Assembly (NCBI GenBank): GCA_910584605.1
Contig: CAJUAW010000035.1
Span: 1 to 21,909, forward strand
Source: an uncultured Oscillospiraceae bacterium
GTDB taxonomy: Bacteria; Bacillota_A; Clostridia; Oscillospirales; Oscillospiraceae
Direction of reading: 5' to 3'
DNA length: 21,909 bases
This document shows, one piece after another, positions 11,938-19,872 of this stretch (position 1 is the stretch's first letter; every line of letters begins with the position of its first letter). The notes beneath the pieces were generated by a model. That model was not told the DNA's origin. It was given only the letters and a program-made list of their open reading frames with translations, and did no database searches. The translations under genes and the position numbers were made by a program.

Positions 11938-13743
11938 TTAATACTTGATGCTGGAGAAAGGATTGGCATCGCCGCCGGCATAACCTGCGTCATCGTCGCT
12001 GTCGTTCCAGCTGGAGGAAGCAGGGGCGCTGTAAGCGGGCTGAGGCTTGGAGCTATAGCTGTTAAAATCCTGGCGCAGCTTGAACCGGGACAGCAGCTCC
12101 TTCATCAGGGACGCCTGGCTGGACAGCTCCTCGCTGGCAGCGGCGGACTCCTCGCTGGTGGCGGAGTTGGTCTGAACCACGGCGGAGATCTGATCAATCC
12201 CCTCGGTGACCTGCATGATGGCCTGGGTCTGGCTCTCCACGGCCTCCACCACGACCTCCATCATGCCGACCACACCGCTGGCCAGCTCATTGGTCTGCTC
12301 CAGAGAGGTGGTGACCTTGCTCACCGCCTCGGTGCCCTCGCGGACAGCGGTCATCGACCCATCGATCAGGTCCTTGGTGGCCTTGGCAGCCTCGTCGGAC
12401 TTGGTGGCCAGGTTCCGCACCTCGTCGGCGACCACGGCAAAGCCCTTGCCGGCGGAACCCGCACGGGCGGCCTCGACGGCGGCGTTCAGAGCCAGGATGT
12501 TGGTCTGGAAGGCGATGTTCTCAATGGTAGCGATGATCTTTCCGATCTCCTGAGAGGAGCTGGAGATGTTGTCCATGGCCACATTCAGCTGCTTCACATA
12601 CTCCACGCTGGTTGTGATCTGGCTGCCGGCGTCCCGGACGGACTGGCCTGCCTGCTCGGCGGAGGCGGCGGTCTTCTTGGCGTTCTCAGAGATATCAGCG
12701 ATGGTAGCGGACAACTCCTGCACGGCGCTGGCCTGCTCGGTAGCGCCCTGCGCCAAGGCCTGGGCGCTGTTGGACACCTGGTCGGAGCCGGCGGCCACCT
12801 GGTCGGAACTCTGGCTGATTTGGGTCAGGTCGTCGCTCATGCTGCGGTTGATTACCTGCACAGAGGTCAGAATCTTGTTCAGAGAACCCACATACAGCTT
12901 CTCGTCCTTGGTGCGCACATTGAAGTTGCCTGCGCCCATCTCCTCCAGAAGGTGGCTGGTATCGCTGATGACCTCTCCCAGAACGTGCTGGCTGGTACGC
13001 AGGGCGTCGCACATCTCGCCCAGCTCGTTCTTGCCAGTGTAGTCCACAGGAACGGCCAGATTGCCCTGGCTGAAGCCCACCAGCGCGCTGCGAACCTGAT
13101 TGCTGGGCTCCACAATGCTCCGGATGATTTTGGTGGCCATCATAAGTACGACAAAGGTGGCAATCACCATCACACCGATGATCACACCCAGGCCGATGTT
13201 AGAGGTCAGGTTCTGCTGCGCAATAATCTTGTCCTGCTCCCCTTTCAGGAACTCCGCCAGAGCTGTACCTGCATCGGCAGCGACGTTCAGGGCGGGGGTG
13301 CACTCATCGACAATCATCGTGGCCGCGCGGTTCCGGTCGGTCTTGACCACCTCGGCAATGGTCTTGGCCTCCTCCTTCCAGGTATTCAGCGTATTGACAA
13401 ACGCATCAAGCTGGCTGCGGCTGCTCAGGGCCTTGGGATAGGCGGCCTGCATCTGCGCCATCACGTCATCCAGCTCGGCCAGCTTGGAATTGACGGTGGT
13501 GAGTCCGTCCACATTGCCGGACAGGGCCACGTCCCGCAGGCCGCGGGCGGCGATGTTGTAGTCAATCCGGCAGTCGGCTACCAGCGTATTGGTCTCTACA
13601 TAGTGCTCCAGGATGTCGCTGTATGCTTTTTTCTGGGAATTCATCATAATCAGCGAGGCAACGATGATGGCAACGGAAACCAGGATGGTTGTGCCGAAGC
13701 CTACAATCAGGCTCTTTTTAATGGACATGTTTTTAAAGTTCAT
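11938..13743 (-). CDS. Methyl-accepting chemotaxis protein
   Basis: This transmembrane chemoreceptor (601 residues) controls the CheA kinase. TM1 is at about 11-34 and TM2 at about 183-207, with a helical extracellular sensor region of about 145 residues that resembles a four-helix-bundle (4HB_MCP) type. A HAMP region follows TM2 (about 205-260), then a long coiled-coil signalling domain. The conserved hairpin tip is IENIAFQTNILALNAAVEAA...KGFAVVADEVRNLA (about 407-446). The C-terminal tail is Ser/Pro/Asp-rich and lacks an NWETF-type CheR-binding pentapeptide. GGGAGG lies shortly before the ATG at 13743; an upstream in-frame ATG at 13827 lacks such a site. The promoter upstream is sigma-A like. 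The ligand cannot be predicted. Confidence 0.96.
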   Translation of the reverse strand: MNFKNMSIKKSLIVGFGTTILVSVAIIVASLIMMNSQKKAYSDILEHYVETNTLVADCRIDYNIAARGLRDVALSGNVDGLTTVNSKLAELDDVMAQMQAAYPKALSSRSQLDAFVNTLNTWKEEAKTIAEVVKTDRNRAATMIVDECTPALNVAADAGTALAEFLKGEQDKIIAQQNLTSNIGLGVIIGVMVIATFVVLMMATKIIRSIVEPSNQVRSALVGFSQGNLAVPVDYTGKNELGEMCDALRTSQHVLGEVISDTSHLLEEMGAGNFNVRTKDEKLYVGSLNKILTSVQVINRSMSDDLTQISQSSDQVAAGSDQVSNSAQALAQGATEQASAVQELSATIADISENAKKTAASAEQAGQSVRDAGSQITTSVEYVKQLNVAMDNISSSSQEIGKIIATIENIAFQTNILALNAAVEAARAGSAGKGFAVVADEVRNLATKSDEAAKATKDLIDGSMTAVREGTEAVSKVTTSLEQTNELASGVVGMMEVVVEAVESQTQAIMQVTEGIDQISAVVQTNSATSEESAAASEELSSQASLMKELLSRFKLRQDFNSYSSKPQPAYSAPASSSWNDSDDDAGYAGGDANPFSSIKY

Positions 13744-13798
13744 GCTGTATTCCTCCCATTTTGTTCCCGCGGACGCGCGGTGTGGATATCTTGGGTTC

Positions 13799-13827
13799 AT
13801 TATACACCACTTTTTCTTGGGACGCAA
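13799..13827 (-). promoter_or_regulatory. Sigma-A type promoter of the chemoreceptor gene
   Basis: TATAAT (13804-13799, minus) is a perfect -10, and TTGCGT (13827-13822) lies 17 bases upstream of it. Confidence 0.65.
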
Positions 13828-13912
13828 GGAAAAGTCAAGAATTTTGTGTTTTTCCTTGTGTTTCCCTGTTTTGGAAGAAAACGGTCAAAAAAGCCATAAC
13901 TCCCCTCCTTTT

Positions 13913-14614
13913 TCAGACAATATCTCCATACTTTCCGTGCTGAACGTCCCCCGCCAGTTTTCCGTCCACCAGGGTGACCACCCGGCGGCGCATGATGTTG
14001 ACGTACTGGCTGGCGTGGGTAGCCATGATGATGGTGGTACCCCGGCTGTTCAGCTCGTTGAGCAGGTGCATGATATCCCAAATGGTGTCATCGTCCAGGT
14101 TGGCGGTGAGCTCGTCCAGCAGCAGCACTGGCGGACTGCTGATCAGCGCCCGGGCCAGTTCCACCCGGCGCGCCTCCCCAATAGACAGCTGGGCCGGGAA
14201 GCACTCCCCCACCTTAGGCAGGCCCACCAGTCCCAGCGCCTTCTCCGCCGCCGCCTTGCTCTTGCGCTGCATGCCGCTGGCCCGGGCGGCCACCATCAGG
14301 TTCTCCATAATGGTGCGCTTGCGGATCAGGATGCTCTGTTGGCTGACAATCCCAAAGGTCCGGGTCAGCCGCACCCGCCAGGGACCGAAAAAGCGGGCAA
14401 TATTGGCGTTGTCCACAAACACAGAACCCTCGTCCGGGGCGATCTCCCCTCCAATCAGCTTCAGCATGGTGGTCTTTCCCGCCCCGCTGCTGCCGATCAG
14501 GAAGACAAAATCTCCCTGCTGAACCGTGAAGTCCAGATCACGCACCGCGTAATGCTTGCGTTTATCCTCAGTTTTATAGATTTTCGACACTTTTTCCATG
14601 TGTATTTCTGGCAT
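13913..14614 (-). CDS. FtsE-like ABC transporter ATPase without a permease partner in view
   Basis: This 233-residue ATP-binding subunit of the FtsE/MacB type has all key motifs: Walker A GSSGAGKT (41-48), Q-loop IVSQQ, signature LSIGEARRVELARAL, Walker B LLLDE with D-loop ANLD, and the H-loop in MATHAS. The signature is LSIGE instead of the usual LSGGE. FtsE normally pairs with FtsX to control septal or peptidoglycan hydrolases. Here the gene downstream is a chemoreceptor on the same strand, and upstream lies a divergent C39 peptidase gene, so no ftsX is present in this window. The ATG at 14614 is about 11 bases after AAGGAG. It could belong to another transporter, be an orphan, or act with a distant FtsX. 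Motif calls are solid; the partner is not known. Confidence 0.88.
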   Translation of the reverse strand: MPEIHMEKVSKIYKTEDKRKHYAVRDLDFTVQQGDFVFLIGSSGAGKTTMLKLIGGEIAPDEGSVFVDNANIARFFGPWRVRLTRTFGIVSQQSILIRKRTIMENLMVAARASGMQRKSKAAAEKALGLVGLPKVGECFPAQLSIGEARRVELARALISSPPVLLLDELTANLDDDTIWDIMHLLNELNSRGTTIIMATHASQYVNIMRRRVVTLVDGKLAGDVQHGKYGDIV

Positions 14615-14663
14615 TTCTCATACGGCTCCTTGGCAGTTATGACGGCGCGCCATAAATTTATAG

Positions 14664-14692
14664 TTCAAAAAAATCGTTTCTTGTAGTATAAT
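14664..14692 (+). promoter_or_regulatory. Sigma-A type promoter for the C39 peptidase
   Basis: TATAAT (14687-14692) is a perfect -10. TTCAAA (14664-14669) is a fair -35 with 17 bases between. It lies in the AT-rich divergent spacer shared with the FtsE-like gene. Confidence 0.6.
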
Positions 14693-14742
14693 CTTTTTCG
14701 AGGCAATTGAAAAGAGCTATTTTCGATTTTTAGGGGGCAGCT

Positions 14743-15702
14743 GTGAAAAATTATGAGCGACGCGGAAGCTGGAAGCGATATATCCTCCTGGCCCTCCTGC
14801 TGGCTTTGGCCTGCGTGGGGGCGGTGGAGCTGTTCGTCTGCGCCTTCCGAGCGCCCGACGTCTACGCATCCATCACCGCTCCGGTCCGGGCCGTTATTGC
14901 CTGGGCGGGGGAGACGGGGGACCTGACCTGGAACGCCCTGTGCCAGCGGACCGACCAGGCGGTGGACAGCGGCGTCGCCCAGGTCAAGGCGGGCCTCCGG
15001 CGGCTGGACGAGTACCTGGCCTCCCTGGCCCAGCCCCCCGAGCCGGATGAGCCAGACGGACTGGAACTTCTGGAGGAGATTCAGCTGGTGGACGATGCGG
15101 TGGCGGCTCCGCCCCCCAGGGTCCAGGCCGACTACTCCATCACCTCCCAGGTGATCCGAGACGGCCAGGCGTACCTTACCGGCGGGGCCTATGACCTGGT
15201 CTACTACGACCAGACCGACAGCGCCTGGGCGGAGACGCCCTATGGCACCGACACCATCGGCCGCTACGGCTGCGGACCGGCGGCCATGGCTATGGTGGTG
15301 TCCACCCTCACCGGAGCTGTGACCGATCCAGCCGAAATGGCCCGGCACTGCGTGGACCAGGGCTATTGGGCCAAAAAGCACGGCTCCTACTGGTCCATCG
15401 TCCCCGGCGTGGCTGAGGACTACGGCCTGACCTGCACCTCCTTCCTGCCGGAGGAGACCGGGGAGGACGTCATCATCCACGCCTTAAATACCGGCCAGCT
15501 GCTGGTGGCCCTGGTGGGACCCGGCCACTTCACCAACGGGGGCCACTTCATCGTCCTGCGGGGCATCGCCTTGGATGGAAGCATTCTGGTGGCCGATCCG
15601 GCCAGCCCAGAGCGCAGCCTGACCACCTGGGATCTGGACCTGATCCTGGAGGAGCTTTCTCCCAACCGCAGCAGCGGAGGCCCCCTCTGGGCCATCTTCT
15701 GA
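14743..15702 (+). CDS. Exported or membrane-anchored C39-family cysteine peptidase
   Basis: This is a 319-residue putative cysteine peptidase of the C39 (peptidase_C39_2) type. A basic N-terminus and one hydrophobic helix (about 13-34) act as signal or anchor, so the catalytic domain (about 135-319) should be outside. Catalytic residues: Cys177 in YGCGPAAMAM, His268 in GGHFIVL, and Asp285 in VADP. Gln157 could supply the oxyanion hole. Between the anchor and the catalytic part is a spacer rich in Pro and acidic residues. The start is GTG at 14743, preceded by AGGGGGC, with a TATAAT promoter upstream. It is divergent from the FtsE-like gene and convergent with the flagellar chaperone gene. Substrates are unknown; cleavage of secreted peptides or surface proteins is possible but not shown by sequence. 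Confidence 0.85.
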   Translation: MKNYERRGSWKRYILLALLLALACVGAVELFVCAFRAPDVYASITAPVRAVIAWAGETGDLTWNALCQRTDQAVDSGVAQVKAGLRRLDEYLASLAQPPEPDEPDGLELLEEIQLVDDAVAAPPPRVQADYSITSQVIRDGQAYLTGGAYDLVYYDQTDSAWAETPYGTDTIGRYGCGPAAMAMVVSTLTGAVTDPAEMARHCVDQGYWAKKHGSYWSIVPGVAEDYGLTCTSFLPEETGEDVIIHALNTGQLLVALVGPGHFTNGGHFIVLRGIALDGSILVADPASPERSLTTWDLDLILEELSPNRSSGGPLWAIF

Positions 15703-15719
15703 GTTTCCCTCATGAAAGT

Positions 15720-15744
15720 ATCCCCCCTGCGGCGCAGGGGGGAT
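15720..15744. terminator. Bidirectional hairpin between C39 peptidase and flagellar chaperone gene
   Basis: An 11-bp perfect stem (ATCCCCCCTGC / GCAGGGGGGAT) with a 3-base loop lies between the two convergent stop codons. It is followed on the plus strand by a partial T-tract (CTCTTTATTT). Confidence 0.75.
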
Positions 15745-15748
15745 CTCT

Positions 15749-16144
15749 TTATTTCTCCTGTACGTAAAAAGAGTCTTTTCCGCCCATACGGCGGTTCAGC
15801 CGCTCGTCCAGCTGTATGATCCGCTCCAGCAGCCGGCGGGCGCTGCCCGTCTGATTGAAGTAGGTGGTCTCCTCCTCCCCCTGGGGGGCGGCCCCCTGAT
15901 CCAGCGCAGTCACCCGCTCCCGTCCCTCCGGGGACAGGCTCTCTTTCCGCAGTCCTACGGCCTGCTGCAGCTCCTGCAGCTTCTGCAGAGGCTCCTGCCG
16001 CATCCCAATCAGCATCCGGACGGATACGCTGTCGTTGCGGTCCATCGCCTCCCCCAGCTGCTGGCTCAGGTCCCAGACCTCAGACAGGCAGTTGTACTGC
16101 TTTCGTGCCAGCACTGCCAGGTCCAGCCAATCGCGCTTCGTCAT
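15749..16144 (-). CDS. FliT-like flagellar export chaperone (131 aa, putative)
   Basis: This small helical protein (131 residues) begins MTKRDWLDLAVLARKQY and has a coiled-coil body with Leu/Gln-rich helices (EPLQKLQELQQAVGL, ARRLLERIIQLDERLNRRM). It overlaps fliS by ATGA, so it is translated with it. FliT is the usual third gene after fliD and fliS, and FliT is a short helical chaperone for FliD. I see no strict signature, so the call relies mainly on position and fold type. It could also be another FlgN/FliT-type secretion chaperone. The gene ends just before the convergent hairpin. Confidence 0.6.
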   Translation of the reverse strand: MTKRDWLDLAVLARKQYNCLSEVWDLSQQLGEAMDRNDSVSVRMLIGMRQEPLQKLQELQQAVGLRKESLSPEGRERVTALDQGAAPQGEEETTYFNQTGSARRLLERIIQLDERLNRRMGGKDSFYVQEK

Positions 16145-16527
16145 GCCTGCTTCTCCTGCGCGCCGCTGTTCTTCTCCGCAGCGCGGAACGCATCCCGCAT
16201 CTCGGCCAGCATGGGGCGCAGGCGCTCCAGCTCGGACTTGTTCCGGCCCACCTTGATGCGGCCCAGCTCATAGGTGAAGTAGTCGTACATCCGGGCCAGA
16301 TCCTGGCTGATAGGGTACTGGTGGTCCAGCGTCTCGTCCAGGTAGTTGACGATATCGGTGCAGCGGTCCAGCGCGGTCTCAAACACCGGCCAGTCCTGCT
16401 TATCCAGCGCGATGGAGGCCAGCGTGCTCCGTTTGACCAGCTCATCGTAGAGCAGCAGAAGCAGTTCCCCGGAGGTCATAGAGTTGATGGATTGCTGCTT
16501 GTAATTCTGATATCCTCTTGCGTCCAT
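16141..16527 (-). CDS. fliS: FliS flagellin chaperone
   Basis: This 128-residue protein carries the FliS signature. N-terminal YQNYKQQSINSMTSGELLLLLYDELVKRSTLA is followed by a four-helix bundle (DIVNYLDETLDHQYPISQDLARMYDYFTYELGRI). FliS binds the disordered C-terminus of flagellin in the cytoplasm and prevents its premature polymerisation before export. It begins 19 bases after fliD with GGAAAGGA upstream of the ATG, and its stop overlaps the next gene's ATG. The length is normal for the family. Confidence 0.96.
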   Translation of the reverse strand: MDARGYQNYKQQSINSMTSGELLLLLYDELVKRSTLASIALDKQDWPVFETALDRCTDIVNYLDETLDHQYPISQDLARMYDYFTYELGRIKVGRNKSELERLRPMLAEMRDAFRAAEKNSGAQEKQA

Positions 16528-16546
16528 GCAGGATCGTCCTTTCCTA

Positions 16547-19500
16547 TTAGTAGCCGCCCATCAGGCCGGCCAGGGTGGAGCTCTGAGAATTCATCTGCTG
16601 AATCAGGACCTCCAACCGGCTGAACTGCTGGGTGTAGCGGTCCACCTGATCCGACAGCTTATCCTGCCACTTCTCGATCTGAGTATTGATGTTGTCAAGC
16701 TGGCTCTGCCAGGTGTTGTTCATCAGCGACAGGGAGCTCAGCGGACTGCCGGCCTGCTGGATCAGGATGCCCTTGGGTTCGCCGGTGGTCTTGGCATAGG
16801 CGTCCAGCTGGACCTTCAGGTTCTGCATCACGCCGCCGCCGTTCTCGCCGCCCACCCGGGTGAACACATCAGCCACAAGATCGGGATCGCTGTCCAGCAT
16901 GGCGCGCAGCTTATCCTCGTCCAGGGTGACGGCCTCGCTGCCGTCGCTGATGGTATAGCTGGTGGTGATGCCCATGGCGCGGAGGTAGGCGCCGTCCTCT
17001 CCGTTGGGGGAGAAGATATTGCGCATCTTCTCATACATCGTGGACAGGGTCCGGTCACCGAAGAGGATGCCCTGCCGGGCCTTCTCCTCATAGCGTTCGA
17101 TGGCGCTTTCGGTCATGCCGGCCTTTTCATCATCGGTCAGAGGCTCGTAGTTGGCAAATTTGCCGTTGGAGTTCTGATAGGGCATGGTGGAGTAGGCCGC
17201 CTTGACCTCCGCCATCATGACATTATAGTCCTCGATCATGGACTTGATGGCGTCAATGATCTTGTCGGAGTCTGTACTGCTCTTGAAGGTGACGGCGTTG
17301 GAGGCCTTATACACCGGCTTGCCGTCCAAACCCAGCACTGGATTGCCGTTGGCGTCCACCTCAGCGCTGTCGAAGGTGTCCTGCATGTTGATGGTAAGCC
17401 CATCGATGACGATGCTGTTGGAGCCGCGAGTCATCTCGATCTGCTCGCCGTTGACCGTAACGGTAAACTTGGCGTCCAGGCCCTTGGTATAGCCCAGCTG
17501 TTCGCCCAGCTTGTTGACGATCGTCTCTGCAAGGTTATTCTCCTTGTCATTATAGCTCACGGTCAGCTCCCTGCCATTCTTGTCTGTGACGATCAAGGAG
17601 CCGTCCTTCCCGGAGAAGGCGGCCTTGCTTCCATCTCCCAGGATATTCTCAATGTTGCTCAGAATATGCTCCAGCTTGCTGTCTTCCTCCAGGCCGAAGG
17701 TGAACTCCACCTGCTTGCCGCCGACATTGACGGAGAAGATGTTGCCCGCCAGATTCTGGTCTGTGCCCATGCCCAGCAGCGCCTTTGTGCTGCCGCTCAG
17801 GTCGATCGCGCTGTTTTTGCTGCGCTCCACGCTGGCCGCGACCGCACTCAGCAGGCTCTCACCGACGCCCTCGCCGGAAGAAGCCGCCAGATCCTCGCCG
17901 GTGGCGTTGTCCCGGAGCACAAAGGTCCCCAGGGTTTTATCAAACCGCGCTGTATAATCAAAATTAGCGACGCCGACGTCAGCTTGAATCTCATCAATCA
18001 GGTCGTTCAGCTTCTGGACCACATCACTGACGCTGTCCTCCGCTTCGATTCGGAGGGGCAGGTGCATGTTATCGCCAAAGTGAATGGTTGCGTTGTCTCC
18101 GGACTCTCCGTAATCGGCGCCCGTCCCCAGGAGGTTGCCCACCTTCTCGTTCGTGCTGAACTGATAGCTGTCCGCCTGCCCGAACATGACTTGGGCCAGG
18201 CCGAATCCCATGGTGATATCGCCGTCGGAGCCGGTCTCGGAGGCGCTGAACAGGAAGTTGTTGGTAGTCGGGGAGTAGCTGACCTTGACACCGGCCCCCT
18301 TGTTGGAGTTGATGTCGTTGATGACCTCCGACAGCTTGCTGTCCTTGGTATAGGTGCCGATGATTGTATTGTTGAGGACAAACCGGTACTGTTTGTTGCC
18401 CTTTTCGTCCAGCGCGAAACTGCCGTCGCTGTACCGGAGGGCATAGGAGTCGTCCAGATCCACCAGATCGCCCAGGGTCTTGCTGGTGTTCAGATAGCTG
18501 GTGGCAATCCGGCCGATGCCCAGGGTCTCGCCCACCTCGGTGTTGATCAGCAGGTTGGAACCCTCCTGCGGGATGATGCTCAGCTGGAGGGTGCCGTCCG
18601 TGGCCAGATTTTCCGCCTTCACCTTGCCCTTGTAGACCTTGTACAGGGTGTCGTTCAGCACCTTGGTGTAGTTTTCCGCGTTATACTCAATCGCCTTGTT
18701 CTCCTCGGTGTCCCAAATCATGCTCTTGCCATTCCGGGTGACGATCTCAGGCAGCGTGACCTGCTTGGCGGTGCCGCCGTCCAGACTCATGTTCAAGGTC
18801 TTCTCCGACAGATAGGAGGCGTTATCCTCCTGTCGGGTGGTAGAGAAGTCGTAGGTCAGCCCGATGGTCGAGGGTTTATCCTCCGAGGCGTTCTTCAGCG
18901 CCTCCTCGATGCCCAGCGTCTTGGCCACGTTGCCGGTGGCCTTGGACATGTAAACGGCGTTGCCCGCGCTGGTCTTGTCCTTAAAGGTGATGTTCATGCC
19001 GTCCACCCGCACCTCGATGCGGTCCTTGGCGTCGGCGGCGGAGCCGCCGCTGAAGGTGATGGTCTGGCCCTCCAGCTTCTGGTTGATCAGCTCCGCCAGA
19101 GCCTGGCTCTCGGACATGCTCTGGCCATGCTGATTGGAATATTTCTCCTTGATCGCCTCAAGGGCCTCCTTGTCGGTCACCTCATTAAAGTTCAGGGTGA
19201 TGTTGTTGCTGCCGTAGGTCAGGGTCAGGCTGCCGTTGAGGCTGGACAGGGTGGTCTTGCCATTCAGGTCAAAGCCCTTGCTGGCCTGAACGCTTTTTCC
19301 GTCGCCGGCCTTCAGGTTGCCGCTGGTACGGTACTGGGTGGAGGTGGCCAGCTGATGCACCGCGTTGAGGGCGACATTACTGCTGGTCTTGCCGCTGGCC
19401 GTCACCTTGTTGGCGTACAATCCCTGGGCGGCTACCTTCACCGCGTTGTTGAAAAAGCTGGCCGACAGCAGGTTGGTGGGGGAAGCATAGGAGGTGTACT

Positions 19501-19729
19501 TGTTGCTGAAGCCTACCATCTTGCTGATGATGCTCCGGTAGTCCTCCTGCTTCCACTCGATTTTCGTCACCTTTTGGTTCAGCTGGTTAATCTTCGTCTG
19601 GTAGCTCTGCACCAGGCTTTCGATCATACCCTCTGTATCCAGGCCGCTGGCCAGGCCGCTGACAACATTCGCGCTGTTGTACAGGCTGCTTGTCATATTG
19701 CTGCTGCTTGCTCCGCTGATAGAGGCCAT
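16547..19729 (-). CDS. fliD: FliD flagellar filament cap protein (unusually long, 1060 aa)
   Basis: FliD caps the flagellar filament and guides flagellin folding. The N-terminal FliD_N signature is clear (SANVVSGLASGLDTEGMIESLVQSYQTKINQLNQKVTKIEWKQEDYRS). The C-terminal FliD_C coiled-coil region is also clear (SSPLSSLSLMNNTWQSQLDNI...LSDQVDRYTQQFSRLEVLIQQMNSQSSTLAGL). At 1060 residues it is about twice the usual 400-600. The extra length lies in the exposed middle part and includes Asp/Asn/Gly-rich beta stretches that look like added surface domains. The ATG at 19729 is preceded by AAGGAG with 8 bases; an in-frame ATG at 19765 has no good site. It heads the fliD-fliS-fliT-like operon and is divergent from the ParA gene. 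A sigma-28-like -10 (GCCGATAA) lies upstream. Confidence 0.95.
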   Translation of the reverse strand: MASISGASSSNMTSSLYNSANVVSGLASGLDTEGMIESLVQSYQTKINQLNQKVTKIEWKQEDYRSIISKMVGFSNKYTSYASPTNLLSASFFNNAVKVAAQGLYANKVTASGKTSSNVALNAVHQLATSTQYRTSGNLKAGDGKSVQASKGFDLNGKTTLSSLNGSLTLTYGSNNITLNFNEVTDKEALEAIKEKYSNQHGQSMSESQALAELINQKLEGQTITFSGGSAADAKDRIEVRVDGMNITFKDKTSAGNAVYMSKATGNVAKTLGIEEALKNASEDKPSTIGLTYDFSTTRQEDNASYLSEKTLNMSLDGGTAKQVTLPEIVTRNGKSMIWDTEENKAIEYNAENYTKVLNDTLYKVYKGKVKAENLATDGTLQLSIIPQEGSNLLINTEVGETLGIGRIATSYLNTSKTLGDLVDLDDSYALRYSDGSFALDEKGNKQYRFVLNNTIIGTYTKDSKLSEVINDINSNKGAGVKVSYSPTTNNFLFSASETGSDGDITMGFGLAQVMFGQADSYQFSTNEKVGNLLGTGADYGESGDNATIHFGDNMHLPLRIEAEDSVSDVVQKLNDLIDEIQADVGVANFDYTARFDKTLGTFVLRDNATGEDLAASSGEGVGESLLSAVAASVERSKNSAIDLSGSTKALLGMGTDQNLAGNIFSVNVGGKQVEFTFGLEEDSKLEHILSNIENILGDGSKAAFSGKDGSLIVTDKNGRELTVSYNDKENNLAETIVNKLGEQLGYTKGLDAKFTVTVNGEQIEMTRGSNSIVIDGLTINMQDTFDSAEVDANGNPVLGLDGKPVYKASNAVTFKSSTDSDKIIDAIKSMIEDYNVMMAEVKAAYSTMPYQNSNGKFANYEPLTDDEKAGMTESAIERYEEKARQGILFGDRTLSTMYEKMRNIFSPNGEDGAYLRAMGITTSYTISDGSEAVTLDEDKLRAMLDSDPDLVADVFTRVGGENGGGVMQNLKVQLDAYAKTTGEPKGILIQQAGSPLSSLSLMNNTWQSQLDNINTQIEKWQDKLSDQVDRYTQQFSRLEVLIQQMNSQSSTLAGLMGGY

Positions 19730-19808
19730 AAGAATCGCTCCTTCCGTCTTGTCTCTGTGTTCCAACGGTTTTTTATGAAAATTGAACGCAAAAATACTCT
19801 GTACTTTT

Positions 19809-19828
19809 TTATCGGCATGTAGTATGAT
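19809..19828. promoter_or_regulatory. Divergent fliD / ParA promoter region with sigma-28-like -10
   Basis: On the minus strand, toward fliD, GCCGATAA (19816-19809) matches the SigD -10 except for the last base, but the -35 at N15 (TATC) is poor. On the plus strand TATGAT (19823-19828) is a plausible sigma-A -10 for the ParA gene, with a weak -35. The whole 143-base spacer (19730-19872) is AT-rich. Confidence 0.45.
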
Positions 19829-19872
19829 TAAGATAATAGCTCTCGGAGAAAGATTTTACTGGAGGAGATCGC

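Noticed and set aside
13780..13815. Sigma-28 promoter for the chemoreceptor gene (CAAGATAT)
   Set aside because: Only five of eight -10 positions match and the -35 is poor, while a perfect TATAAT with a fair -35 is present nearby.
12820..13899. 359-codon frame opposite the chemoreceptor gene
   Set aside because: The chemoreceptor frame is certain. The opposite translation lacks motifs and a ribosome binding site.
16526..19822. A 1098-codon open frame on the plus strand opposite fliD
   Set aside because: FliD on the minus strand has clear family signatures, start site and operon context. The opposite frame gives a Gly/Val/His/Leu-rich low-information protein with no motif, as expected from GC-rich codon bias.
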